A stretch of 64,000 bases of DNA from Caulobacter henricii (GTDB lineage: Bacteria > Pseudomonadota > Alphaproteobacteria > Caulobacterales > Caulobacteraceae). The position numbers were made by a program, and so were the translations under genes. The notes under the pieces were generated by a model. That model ran no database searches. It saw nothing but the letters and a program-made list of their open reading frames with translations, and was not told the origin of the DNA. How positions within the stretch are numbered: position 1 is the stretch's first letter; the number at the start of each line of letters is the position of its first letter. The DNA is taken from the NCBI RefSeq assembly GCF_001414055.1, contig NZ_CP013002.1, forward strand, positions 1,054,001 through 1,118,000, in the 5' to 3' direction. Below are positions 16,432 through 23,994 of this stretch, piece after piece.

Positions 16432-17388
16432 CTAGATACCTGCGCCGTTGTCCATTGTGAGCAGCGCTGCCTCGTGGGCAGCGGCCTCGTCCTTGAGCCA
16501 GGAGACGAAGGCCTTCACCTGAGGCAGTCGTCCCTTGGTCTTGGGATGGACGACGTAATAGGCAAAGTCGACGGCCGTGGCCATCTCGAAGGGGATCACC
16601 AGGCGTCCGGCATCGAGATCGGCCTGGGCCAGGGTGCGTTTGGCCAGGGCGACGCCGCGGCCGTTGGCGGCGGCTTCGATGACCATGCTGGACTGGTTGA
16701 AGCGGGGGCCGCGTGAGCCGTCGATGCTGCGCAGGCCACGCGCCGCCAGCCACATGGCCCAGTCGGGGCAGCTGTCGTCGGCGTCGGGCGAGCCGTCATG
16801 CAGCAGAATGTGGTGAGAGAGATCCTCGGGTGCCAACAGAGGGTTTTCGGCCAGCAGGGCGGGGCTGACCACTGGTACCACGGTCTCGCTGAGCAGTCGG
16901 ATGACCTCAAGGCCCGGATAGCGGCCGGAGCCGTAGCGAATCGCCAGGTCGACCTCGCCGGCCGCGAAATCGACCACTTCCATGCCTGCCGACAGCCAGA
17001 CATCGACCTGGGGCTGGGCCTGCTCGAACTTGCCGAGGCGTGGCACCAGCCACTTGGCGGCAAAGGATGGGGCGGCGGTCAGGGTCAGGCGACGGCCGTC
17101 GACGGCGGCCGTCAGAAGCGAAGCGGCCTCAGCCAGACGGTCGAAAGCCTCACGCAGGGCGGGCAAGGCGGTTTGTGCGGCATCAGTCAGCAGCAGGCCC
17201 TTGGGCGTGCGCTTGAACAGGGCAGCGCCGACATAGTCTTCCAGGTTCTGGATCTGCTGGCTGACAGCACCAGGCGTCACGGAAAGCTCGTCGGCAGCCC
17301 GGCTGAAGTTCAGGTGGCGTGCTGCCGCCTCGAACGCGCGAAGGGCGTTCAGCGGCGGCAGGCGACGGCGCTCGGTCTGTCTTTCCAT
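16432..17388 (-). CDS. LysR-family transcription regulator (GcvA-like)
   Basis: 318 aa from ATG at 17388; the longer open frame upstream overlaps cobA antisense and is rejected. Residues about 10-70 hold the LysR winged helix (LNALRAFEAAARHLNFSRA, then GAVSQQIQNLE), in the form typical of GcvA-like members. The C-terminal substrate-binding domain is complete. It is divergent from the cobA-cysI-cysH operon across 187 bp containing two related palindromes, so control of sulfur assimilation is a reasonable guess. Chorismate mutase follows downstream. Confidence 0.92.
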   Translation of the reverse strand: MERQTERRRLPPLNALRAFEAAARHLNFSRAADELSVTPGAVSQQIQNLEDYVGAALFKRTPKGLLLTDAAQTALPALREAFDRLAEAASLLTAAVDGRRLTLTAAPSFAAKWLVPRLGKFEQAQPQVDVWLSAGMEVVDFAAGEVDLAIRYGSGRYPGLEVIRLLSETVVPVVSPALLAENPLLAPEDLSHHILLHDGSPDADDSCPDWAMWLAARGLRSIDGSRGPRFNQSSMVIEAAANGRGVALAKRTLAQADLDAGRLVIPFEMATAVDFAYYVVHPKTKGRLPQVKAFVSWLKDEAAAHEAALLTMDNGAGI

Positions 17389-17451
17389 GAGTTTTACTGA
17401 ACGCCTCGGCAGAAGTCCTTGTTTGCGAATTGGACCGCCGGGAACCAGTTT

Positions 17452-17537
17452 GCAAGGGCTTGCTGATGGATCGGCCCTTTTCATCGGCTTGTGCGCGCGG
17501 GGTCGTCCTTCGGGGCGGCCCCGTCTTGCATTGCAAG
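17452..17537. promoter_or_regulatory. two related palindromes between the LysR gene and cobA operon
   Basis: GCAAG-GG-CTTGC at 17452-17463 and CTTGCA-T-TGCAAG at 17525-17537 share the half-site CTTGC/GCAAG and lie in the divergent promoter region, about 74 bp centre to centre. They look like binding sites for one dimeric regulator, most simply the adjacent LysR protein. This is pattern-based inference. Confidence 0.45.
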
Positions 17538-17575
17538 GTTTTATCCCGACTGCATCGATAGAGGTTCTATAAATC

Positions 17576-18418
17576 ATGTCCCGCGTTCCGGCCCGAAATC
17601 GCAAGCCCGGGCTCGTCGTTCTCGGCGGCAACGAGGCCCCGCGCGCGCCAGGCATCGTCCATCTTGTCGGCGCGGGTCCGGGTGATCCCGACCTGCTGAC
17701 GGTCAGGGCCCTGAGGGTCCTGCAGGCCGCTGACGTCATTGTGCATGACGGCCTGGTGTCGGCAGATATCCTCGATCTGGCACCCGCCAAGGCCCAGCGG
17801 ATCGATGTGGCCAAGCGCAAGTCGCGCCACACCCTGCCGCAGGATGACATCAACCAGCTGCTGGTCGCGCTCGCCCTGGAAGGTCTGACCGTCGTGCGGC
17901 TGAAAGGCGGCGACCCGTTTTTGTTCGGGCGGGGCGGCGAGGAACTGGCCGCCTGCCGAGCGGCGGGCGTCGAGTGCCACACCGTTCCTGGTGTCACTGC
18001 TGCCCTGGCTGCGTCAGCGAGCGCCGGCGCGCCCCTGACCCATCGTGGCTCTGCGCAAGCCGTCACTTTCGTGACCGGTCATGCCGCTCATGGCGAGCCT
18101 GACCTGGACTGGGCCTCATTGGCCCGGCCCAACCAGACCGTCGTAGTCTATATGGGCGTCTCGACCGCGGGTCTGATCGCCGGTCGCCTGATGGGCGCCG
18201 GCCGCATGGCCTCGACACCGGCCCTGATCGTCGAGAATGCCAGCCGCGCTGACGAGCGCCGTATCCTGACCACCCTGGCCGGCCTTGCTGGCGCCGCTGA
18301 GGGCCTGAAGGGCCCTGCGCTGCTGATGGTCGGCGAGGCCATGGCCATGGCCGACGTCGCGCCGGTCGCTGACGCCCATTCCTCCTATCAACCGCTCGAG
18401 CGGAGCCTGCGCTCATGA
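17576..18418 (+). CDS. cobA: uroporphyrinogen-III C-methyltransferase
   Basis: 280 aa. SAM-dependent tetrapyrrole methylase motifs are clear: VHLVGAGPGDPDLLTVRAL, VVRLKGGDPFLFGRGGEE, and GVTAALAASASAGAPLTHR. It makes precorrin-2, the precursor of siroheme, which the CysI hemoprotein encoded two genes downstream requires. The N-terminal 25 residues are extra and poorly conserved. There is no CysG-type dehydrogenase/ferrochelatase domain, so that step must be encoded elsewhere. Its stop overlaps the DUF2849 start. Confidence 0.96.
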   Translation: MSRVPARNRKPGLVVLGGNEAPRAPGIVHLVGAGPGDPDLLTVRALRVLQAADVIVHDGLVSADILDLAPAKAQRIDVAKRKSRHTLPQDDINQLLVALALEGLTVVRLKGGDPFLFGRGGEELAACRAAGVECHTVPGVTAALAASASAGAPLTHRGSAQAVTFVTGHAAHGEPDLDWASLARPNQTVVVYMGVSTAGLIAGRLMGAGRMASTPALIVENASRADERRILTTLAGLAGAAEGLKGPALLMVGEAMAMADVAPVADAHSSYQPLERSLRS

Positions 18419-18777
18419 AAGCCATCACCGCCAACCGCCTGCTCGACGGCGAGGTCGTGTTCTGGAAGACCGGCCAGTGGGTCGAGCCCTTTGGCGACGC
18501 CCAGCTGTTCGACAATGACGACGCCGCCGTCGAGACGGCTGTTGCCAAGGGCAAGGGTCAGCCGACGATCGTCGTCGACGTCTATCCGATCGATTTGACT
18601 CCGTCCGAGGGCCACTGGGCTCCGGTCAGCTATCGCGAACGTATCCGGGCCCTTGGCCCCACCAACGAACCCACCCACGGCAAGCAGGCCGAAGGCGGCG
18701 AGGCCGTCGACGCCCTGCGCCATGCCGCCGGTGCCGCCCGCTCGACCGGCCGGGTCGACCTGATCCGCAGGAAGTAA
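18415..18777 (+). CDS. DUF2849 family protein
   Basis: 120 aa, ATG overlapping the cobA stop. The N-terminal half (AITANRLLDGEVVFW, then YRERIRALGPT) fits DUF2849, a short family found next to sulfite reductase genes in alphaproteobacteria. Its function is not known. The position between cobA and cysI suggests an accessory role in siroheme or sulfite reductase maturation; this is context-based inference. Confidence 0.88.
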   Translation: MKAITANRLLDGEVVFWKTGQWVEPFGDAQLFDNDDAAVETAVAKGKGQPTIVVDVYPIDLTPSEGHWAPVSYRERIRALGPTNEPTHGKQAEGGEAVDALRHAAGAARSTGRVDLIRRK

Positions 18778-18779
18778 CG

Positions 18780-20438
18780 ATGTACCAGTACGATGTCATC
18801 GATCGCGAGTTCCTGATCGACCGCTCCAATGAGTTTCGCGGTCAGGTCCAGCGTCGCCTCGCAGGCGAGCTGACCGAGGACCAGTTCAAGCCCCTGAGGC
18901 TGATGAACGGCCTCTATCTGCAGCTGCACGCCTACATGCTGCGGGTTGCCATACCCTATGGCTCGCTGAACGCAGCCCAGATGCGTCGTTTGGCCTGGAT
19001 CGCCCGGACCTATGATAAGGGCTACGGTCACATGACCACGCGTCAGAACATCCAGTTTAACTGGGTGAAGCTGAAGGACGCGCCGGACATTCTTGATGCC
19101 CTGGCCGAGGTCGATCTCCACGCGATCCAGACGAGCGGCAATTGCATCCGCAACACGACCGCCGACCCCTATGCCGGGGCCACGGCCGAGGAGATCGACG
19201 ATCCGCGTGTCTGGGCCGAGGTGATCCGCCAGTGGTCGACCCTGCACCCCGAGTTCAGCTATCTGCCGCGCAAGTTCAAGATCGCCATTACCGGCGCGCT
19301 CAAGGATCGCACGGCGGCCAAGGTGCACGACATCGGCCTGATGCTGCGCCGGGCGCGTGATGGCTCACTGGGCTTCGAGGTGATCGTCGGCGGCGGCCAG
19401 GGGCGCACGCCCCATGTGGGCCCGACCATCAAGGAGCACCTGCCGGTCGGCCGTCTGCTCAGCTATCTGGAAGCCGTCCTGCGGGTCTATAACCGCCACG
19501 GCCGCCGCGACAACATCTACAAGGCCCGGATCAAGATCCTGGTCGCCGCCCTGGGGGCCGAAGAGTTTGGCCGTCAGGTCGAGGAAGAGTGGGCCAAGAT
19601 CGACGCCGCTCGCGCCGACCTGCCTGATCACGAGCTGGCCCGCATCCGCGGTGCCTTCGCCCAGACGCCGTTTGAGGCCCTGCCGGCCGTGTCGGAGGTC
19701 TTCGAAGTCGCCCGTGCCGCCAGTCCGGCCCTGCAGCGGTTCGCCCGCAACAACATCAAGCCGCACAAGAAGCCCGGCTACGCCATTGTCGAGATCTCGC
19801 TGAAGGCCCAGGGCCAGACGCCCGGCGACGCGACGGCCGATCAGCTGGATCTGGTGGCCGATCTGGCGGAGCAGTATGGCCTCAATGATATCCGGGTGAC
19901 CCACGCCCAGAACCTCGTCCTGCCGCACGTCAAGCTGGACGACGTTCCGGCCGTCCACGCGGCCCTGGCCTCGGCAGGGCTGGCGACGGCCAATATCGAT
20001 CTGGCCAGCGACATCATCGCTTGCCCGGGCCTGGACTACTGCGCCCTGGCCAATGCCCGCGCCATCGGCATCGCCCAGGACATCGCCGCCAAGTTCGCCG
20101 ACGAGGACCGGGCCGAGAAGGTGGGCGAACTGAAGATCAAGATCAGTGGCTGCATCAATGCCTGCGGTCACCACCACGTGGCCCACATCGGCATTCTCGG
20201 CGTCGATAAGAAGGGCGAGGAATTCTACCAGCTGTCGCTGGGCGGATCGGGCGCGGAAGACGCCTCGATCGGCAAGATCCTCGGCCCCGCCCTCCCGGCC
20301 GACAAGGTCGCCGGGGCCATCGACACCCTGGTGGAGGCCTATCTGGGGCTCCGCAACGGCGAGGAGCGGTTCCTCGATACCTATCGTCGCGTCGGTCTCG
20401 AGCCCTTCAAGGAGGCAGTCTATGTCCAGGCTGATTAA
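18780..20438 (+). CDS. cysI: sulfite reductase hemoprotein (nitrite/sulfite reductase family)
   Basis: 552 aa from ATG with AGGAAG upstream. Two nitrite/sulfite-reductase ferredoxin-like halves are visible, with GHMTTRQNIQFNW near residue 85 and SGNCIRNTTADPYAG near 120. The 4Fe-4S/siroheme cysteines lie in CPGLDYC and SGCINACGHHH near residues 415-465. It reduces sulfite to sulfide in assimilation. No flavoprotein CysJ is encoded here, so electrons probably come from ferredoxin or another reductase. Confidence 0.94.
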   Translation: MYQYDVIDREFLIDRSNEFRGQVQRRLAGELTEDQFKPLRLMNGLYLQLHAYMLRVAIPYGSLNAAQMRRLAWIARTYDKGYGHMTTRQNIQFNWVKLKDAPDILDALAEVDLHAIQTSGNCIRNTTADPYAGATAEEIDDPRVWAEVIRQWSTLHPEFSYLPRKFKIAITGALKDRTAAKVHDIGLMLRRARDGSLGFEVIVGGGQGRTPHVGPTIKEHLPVGRLLSYLEAVLRVYNRHGRRDNIYKARIKILVAALGAEEFGRQVEEEWAKIDAARADLPDHELARIRGAFAQTPFEALPAVSEVFEVARAASPALQRFARNNIKPHKKPGYAIVEISLKAQGQTPGDATADQLDLVADLAEQYGLNDIRVTHAQNLVLPHVKLDDVPAVHAALASAGLATANIDLASDIIACPGLDYCALANARAIGIAQDIAAKFADEDRAEKVGELKIKISGCINACGHHHVAHIGILGVDKKGEEFYQLSLGGSGAEDASIGKILGPALPADKVAGAIDTLVEAYLGLRNGEERFLDTYRRVGLEPFKEAVYVQAD

Positions 20439-20928
20439 GCTGACCAACGGCGTCGCGGCCTTCGTCGACAATAGCTTCGTCAACGTCACCGACGAGGAGG
20501 CGATCCCGGAAACCGGCGATGTTATCCTGTCGCTGAACCGGTTTCAGGCCGAAGGCGACGCGCTATTGGCGTCCAACAGCCGCAAGGTCGGCGTGCGGAT
20601 CGAGTCCAACGAAGAGGTCGAGGGCCTGGCCTATGACCTGCCGCGTCTGGCGGTGGTGGCGGTGGTCTTCCCGAAGTTCCGCGATGGCCGTGCCTATACT
20701 TCGGCCCGGCTCCTGCGCGAGCGGTTGAACTATGTCGGCGAGGTCCGCGCGGTCGGCGACGTGCTGCAGGAGCAGGCCGGCTTCATGGTCCGCTGCGGAT
20801 TTGACGCCTTCGAGCCCGCCGACGGCGCGGGTCCCGAGGCCTGGGCCAAGGCCGCCGGGCGTTTCCGCCATGTCTACCAGCGCGGTGCCGACGCTCGTCC
20901 AACAGCCCTTGAGGAAAGAACGGCTTGA
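20422..20928 (+). CDS. DUF934 family protein
   Basis: 168 aa from ATG at 20422, overlapping the end of cysI by 17 nt, with AAGGAGG just upstream. The segment VAVVFPKFRDGRAYTSARLLRER and the RCGFDAFE motif identify DUF934, which is nearly always found beside cysI and cysH. It has been proposed as a partner of sulfite reductase, but its reaction is unproven. The stop overlaps the cysH ATG by one base. Confidence 0.92.
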   Translation: MSRLIKLTNGVAAFVDNSFVNVTDEEAIPETGDVILSLNRFQAEGDALLASNSRKVGVRIESNEEVEGLAYDLPRLAVVAVVFPKFRDGRAYTSARLLRERLNYVGEVRAVGDVLQEQAGFMVRCGFDAFEPADGAGPEAWAKAAGRFRHVYQRGADARPTALEERTA

Positions 20929-21668
20929 TGGCCTACGACCAGACGGATGCCGTGCCGAGCCTGGCAGCCCGGCTGGACGCCGAGTTGCGCGATGCCCACC
21001 CGCTGGCGGTCCTGACCCGGGCCTATGAGACCTTTGGCGACAGCCTGGCACTGGTGTCGTCCTTCGGGGCGGAATCGGCCGTGCTGCTGCATTTGGCCGC
21101 CCGAGTGTCGCCGGATATCAGCGTGCTCTTTCTTGATACCGGCATGCTGTTTGGCCAGACCCTGGACTATCGCAGGCAGTTGGCGACTCGCCTGGGCCTG
21201 ACCGATGTTCGGGACCTGCGTCCGGCCTTTGCCGATCTGGCAGTCAAGGATCCCCGGTCCGACCTCTGGCGGACGGACATCGACGGCTGCTGCCATATCC
21301 GCAAGGTCCTGCCCCTCGACCGCGCGCTGACGGGCTTTGAAGGCTGGATCACCGGCCGCAAGCGCTTCCATGGCGGTGATCGTCTGACCCTGCCGGTGGT
21401 CGAGGAGGCCGAGGGCAAGATCAAGTTCAACCCCTTGGCCAACTGGTCCAGGGCCGAGCTTGACGCCTATGTTATCGAGCATGACCTTCCGGCCCATCCG
21501 CTGGTCGCTCAAGGCTTTCCTTCAGTGGGATGCTGGCCGTGCACCAAGCCGGCCGAAGACGGCGACGACGTGCGGGCCGGTCGCTGGGCCGGTCAGGAAA
21601 AGACCGAGTGCGGCATTCACGTGGCCCGGGCACCCGGACTTGCGCCCAACGTTGGCGGGGATATCTAG
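20928..21668 (+). CDS. cysH: adenylyl-/phosphoadenylyl-sulfate reductase
   Basis: 246 aa; ATG at 20928 shares one base with the previous stop, and a TTG at 20925 is a less likely start. The PAPS-reductase fold begins with SLALVSSFGAESAVLLH. The paired cysteines GCCHIRK and GCWPC are the CC...CxxC signature of the 4Fe-4S assimilatory APS-reductase branch, and ECGIH at the C-terminus carries the catalytic cysteine. It therefore probably uses APS and makes sulfite, the substrate of the CysI enzyme in the same operon. The operon appears to end here. Confidence 0.95.
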   Translation: MAYDQTDAVPSLAARLDAELRDAHPLAVLTRAYETFGDSLALVSSFGAESAVLLHLAARVSPDISVLFLDTGMLFGQTLDYRRQLATRLGLTDVRDLRPAFADLAVKDPRSDLWRTDIDGCCHIRKVLPLDRALTGFEGWITGRKRFHGGDRLTLPVVEEAEGKIKFNPLANWSRAELDAYVIEHDLPAHPLVAQGFPSVGCWPCTKPAEDGDDVRAGRWAGQEKTECGIHVARAPGLAPNVGGDI

Positions 21669-21809
21669 GCGATTTTCGGCGTCACAGAGGGCAGTCTGAT
21701 CCGGTCTTCAACGCCTCGGGTCTTGACGGCGGGCGTCTGGCATATCCATTCCATCGCTGTGGCGTGTTCGCGCCGCGACCGAACTTCTTGAGCGAGAGCC
21801 AAGCGCCCC

Positions 21810-22901
21810 ATGACCACAGCCGCCACCGTCTCGTTCGCCCATGGGCCGCATCCCGCGCCAACGTCTGCGGAGCGCCGCGCCGAGCTGCTGGCGGATCCCG
21901 GTTTTGGTCGGGTGTTCTCCGACCACATGGTGACCATTCGCTACACGGCGGCCAAGGGCTGGCATGATGCCCGGGTCGAACCGCGCGGTCCGATCCCGAT
22001 GGACCCGGCCTCCTCGGTGCTGCACTACGCCCAGGAAATCTTCGAGGGCATGAAGGCCTATCGGACGGCGGACGGCGGCGCGGCCCTGTTCCGGCCTGAA
22101 CAGAATGCCCGCCGGTTCCAGGAGTCGGCGCGTCGGATGGCCATGGCCGAACTGCCGGAAGCCCTGTTTGTCGAAGCCGTCGAGCAACTGGTCACCATCG
22201 ATCGCGACTGGATCCCCGACGGTGAAGGCAGCCTCTATTTGCGGCCCTTCATGTTCGCGACCGAGGTGTTCCTGGGGGTCAAGCCGGCCTCGGAGTATCT
22301 GTTCGTGGTCCTGGCCTCACCGGTCGGGGCCTATTTCAAGAACAAGGCCTCGGCGATCTCGGTCTGGGTCTCTGAGACCTACACTCGTGCGGCCCTGGGC
22401 GGCACGGGCGCGGCCAAGTGCGGTGGCAACTATGCGGCCAGTCTGTTGGCCCAATCCGAAGCGATCGCCCATGGCTGCGACCAGGTGGTGTTCCTCGACG
22501 CGGTCGAGCGCCGCTGGATCGAAGAACTGGGCGGCATGAACGTCTTCTTCCGCATGGACGACGGCAGCCTGCAGACGCCCCCCCTGGGCGGCACTATCCT
22601 GCCGGGCATCACCCGCGACGCCATCATTACCCTGGCGCGCGAACAGGGGATCACAGTGCGCGAGGAGCCCTATTCGCTCGAGCAGTGGCGCGCTGACGCC
22701 GCCAGCGGACGGTTGCGGGAAGTCTTCGCCTGCGGCACGGCCGCAGTACTGACGGGCATCGGCACGGTCCGGACGGTGACCGGGGACTTCGCGATCGGCA
22801 ATGGTGCCGAGGGCGAGATGACCGAGCGACTGCGTAGCGCCCTGATCGGAATCCAGCGTGGTCGCGCGGCCGATCCCCACGGCTGGGTCCACCCCGTTTA
22901 G
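21810..22901 (+). CDS. ilvE: branched-chain amino acid aminotransferase
   Basis: 363 aa. A class IV PLP-dependent aminotransferase of the BCAT-II length class, catalysing the last step of valine, leucine and isoleucine synthesis and the first step of their breakdown. Motifs: VLHYAQEIFEGMKAY near residue 70, YLRPFMFATE, the PLP-lysine in AAKCGGNYAAS near residue 200, and EELGGMNVFF. It is a single gene, ending convergently with the acetyltransferase gene; the two overlap by 4 nt at their 3' ends. Confidence 0.96.
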   Translation: MTTAATVSFAHGPHPAPTSAERRAELLADPGFGRVFSDHMVTIRYTAAKGWHDARVEPRGPIPMDPASSVLHYAQEIFEGMKAYRTADGGAALFRPEQNARRFQESARRMAMAELPEALFVEAVEQLVTIDRDWIPDGEGSLYLRPFMFATEVFLGVKPASEYLFVVLASPVGAYFKNKASAISVWVSETYTRAALGGTGAAKCGGNYAASLLAQSEAIAHGCDQVVFLDAVERRWIEELGGMNVFFRMDDGSLQTPPLGGTILPGITRDAIITLAREQGITVREEPYSLEQWRADAASGRLREVFACGTAAVLTGIGTVRTVTGDFAIGNGAEGEMTERLRSALIGIQRGRAADPHGWVHPV

Positions 22902-23425
22902 GGCTTGCGCTCCAGCAGCATGATCGGCGCGTCCTTGTAGGCCGTTTCCGTCACCAGGCTGAAACCGGTCTTGCGGGCCAGGGCCAGTGACGGGACGTTG
23001 GCCGAATCGATAATGCAGGGCACCCGCGGCGGGGCCAGGGTCTGGTCGATCCAGGCGAGGCCTGCCGTCACGGCTTCTGTTCCGTAGCCCTGACCATGCG
23101 ACCAGGACGCCAGAACCCAGCCCATTTCCGGCTGGCCAAAGAAGCTGGGCGTGATCTCGCGATGGAAGTCGGCAAAGCCGACCTCGCCGACATAGCGCCC
23201 CGTCGCAGTTTCGCGCACTGCCCAGTAGCCGAAGCCAAGCAGGGGCCACAGGCCGCGCGAGCGCAGCAGGCGGGCCCAGCTCTCCTCCGGCGTCGAAGGC
23301 CGGCCGCCGACAAAGCGGGTGACCTGGGGATCGGACCACATGGCGACGCTGTCGTCGAAGTCACTGAGCTCGGAGGCTTTCAGGGTCAGGCGTTCGGTGA
23401 CGATCACGGGGGGGAGGGTGGTCAT
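22898..23425 (-). CDS. GNAT family N-acetyltransferase (RimJ/RimL-like)
   Basis: 175 aa. The protein begins with TERLTLKASELSDF, the usual start of RimJ/RimL-type acetyltransferases. The acetyl-CoA loop is present near residue 115 as SHGQGYGTEAV, and ANVPSLALARKTGF is the last conserved motif. Such enzymes acetylate protein N-termini, antibiotics or small amines; the substrate is unknown here. It overlaps ilvE tail to tail. Confidence 0.9.
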   Translation of the reverse strand: MTTLPPVIVTERLTLKASELSDFDDSVAMWSDPQVTRFVGGRPSTPEESWARLLRSRGLWPLLGFGYWAVRETATGRYVGEVGFADFHREITPSFFGQPEMGWVLASWSHGQGYGTEAVTAGLAWIDQTLAPPRVPCIIDSANVPSLALARKTGFSLVTETAYKDAPIMLLERKP

Positions 23426-23494
23426 GGCGACTCAGTTTGCGGCGCGGTGATCCGGCAGGCTACACCGCCGCAACCGCTTTGCGAGACCTGGCCC

Positions 23495-23881
23495 ATGACC
23501 ACGCCTGAAAACGCCATCGCCGCCCGCCGCAAGCTGACCAACAAACTGATCGCCGCCAAGACGGCAGCGCGGCTCTCGCCGTTCTTCGATCCCCAGGTCA
23601 GGCTGATCGCGGGCGACGGCTCCCTGCTGATGGGGGCGGGCGAGGTGATCGCCGCCTTTGAGGCCCAGTTCCGCGACCCGGCCTTCATCGCCTATGTCCG
23701 AACCAGCGAGGCGGTCGAACTCGACAGTGCCGGACTGCGGGCCGCCGAGCGCGGCCGCTGGGTCGGATCCTGGAAGGGCGTGCCCGAACAGTCCGGGACC
23801 TATCTGGCAGTCTGGAAGAAGGTCACCGGCCAGTGGGTGATCGAGAGTGAGCTCTACGTGACCCTCGACCGGGGCGACTGA
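23495..23881 (+). CDS. NTF2-like (SnoaL/DUF4440) protein
   Basis: 128 aa from ATG at 23495; the longer open frame upstream is antisense to the acetyltransferase gene. The mix of an N-terminal helix, DGSLLMGAGEVIAAFEAQF, and a C-terminal beta sheet ending GQWVIESELYVTL fits the NTF2-like fold of the DUF4440/SnoaL type. Members bind or turn over small ligands. No catalytic residue can be assigned and there is no signal peptide. Confidence 0.82.
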   Translation: MTTPENAIAARRKLTNKLIAAKTAARLSPFFDPQVRLIAGDGSLLMGAGEVIAAFEAQFRDPAFIAYVRTSEAVELDSAGLRAAERGRWVGSWKGVPEQSGTYLAVWKKVTGQWVIESELYVTLDRGD

Positions 23882-23994
23882 CCCTTTCGACCTTAGCAGC
23901 CACGCCCGGCTCCGGATTAAGAGAAATTAATTTACGGTCATCCGGCTCTGGGCCTACGCATTCGCCCAACAAAACGTTCTTTAGGGGTCTCGCC

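Noticed and set aside
17389-18066. N-terminal extension of the LysR frame
   Set aside because: It would run antisense through cobA and the divergent promoter; the LysR domain begins right after the ATG at 17388.
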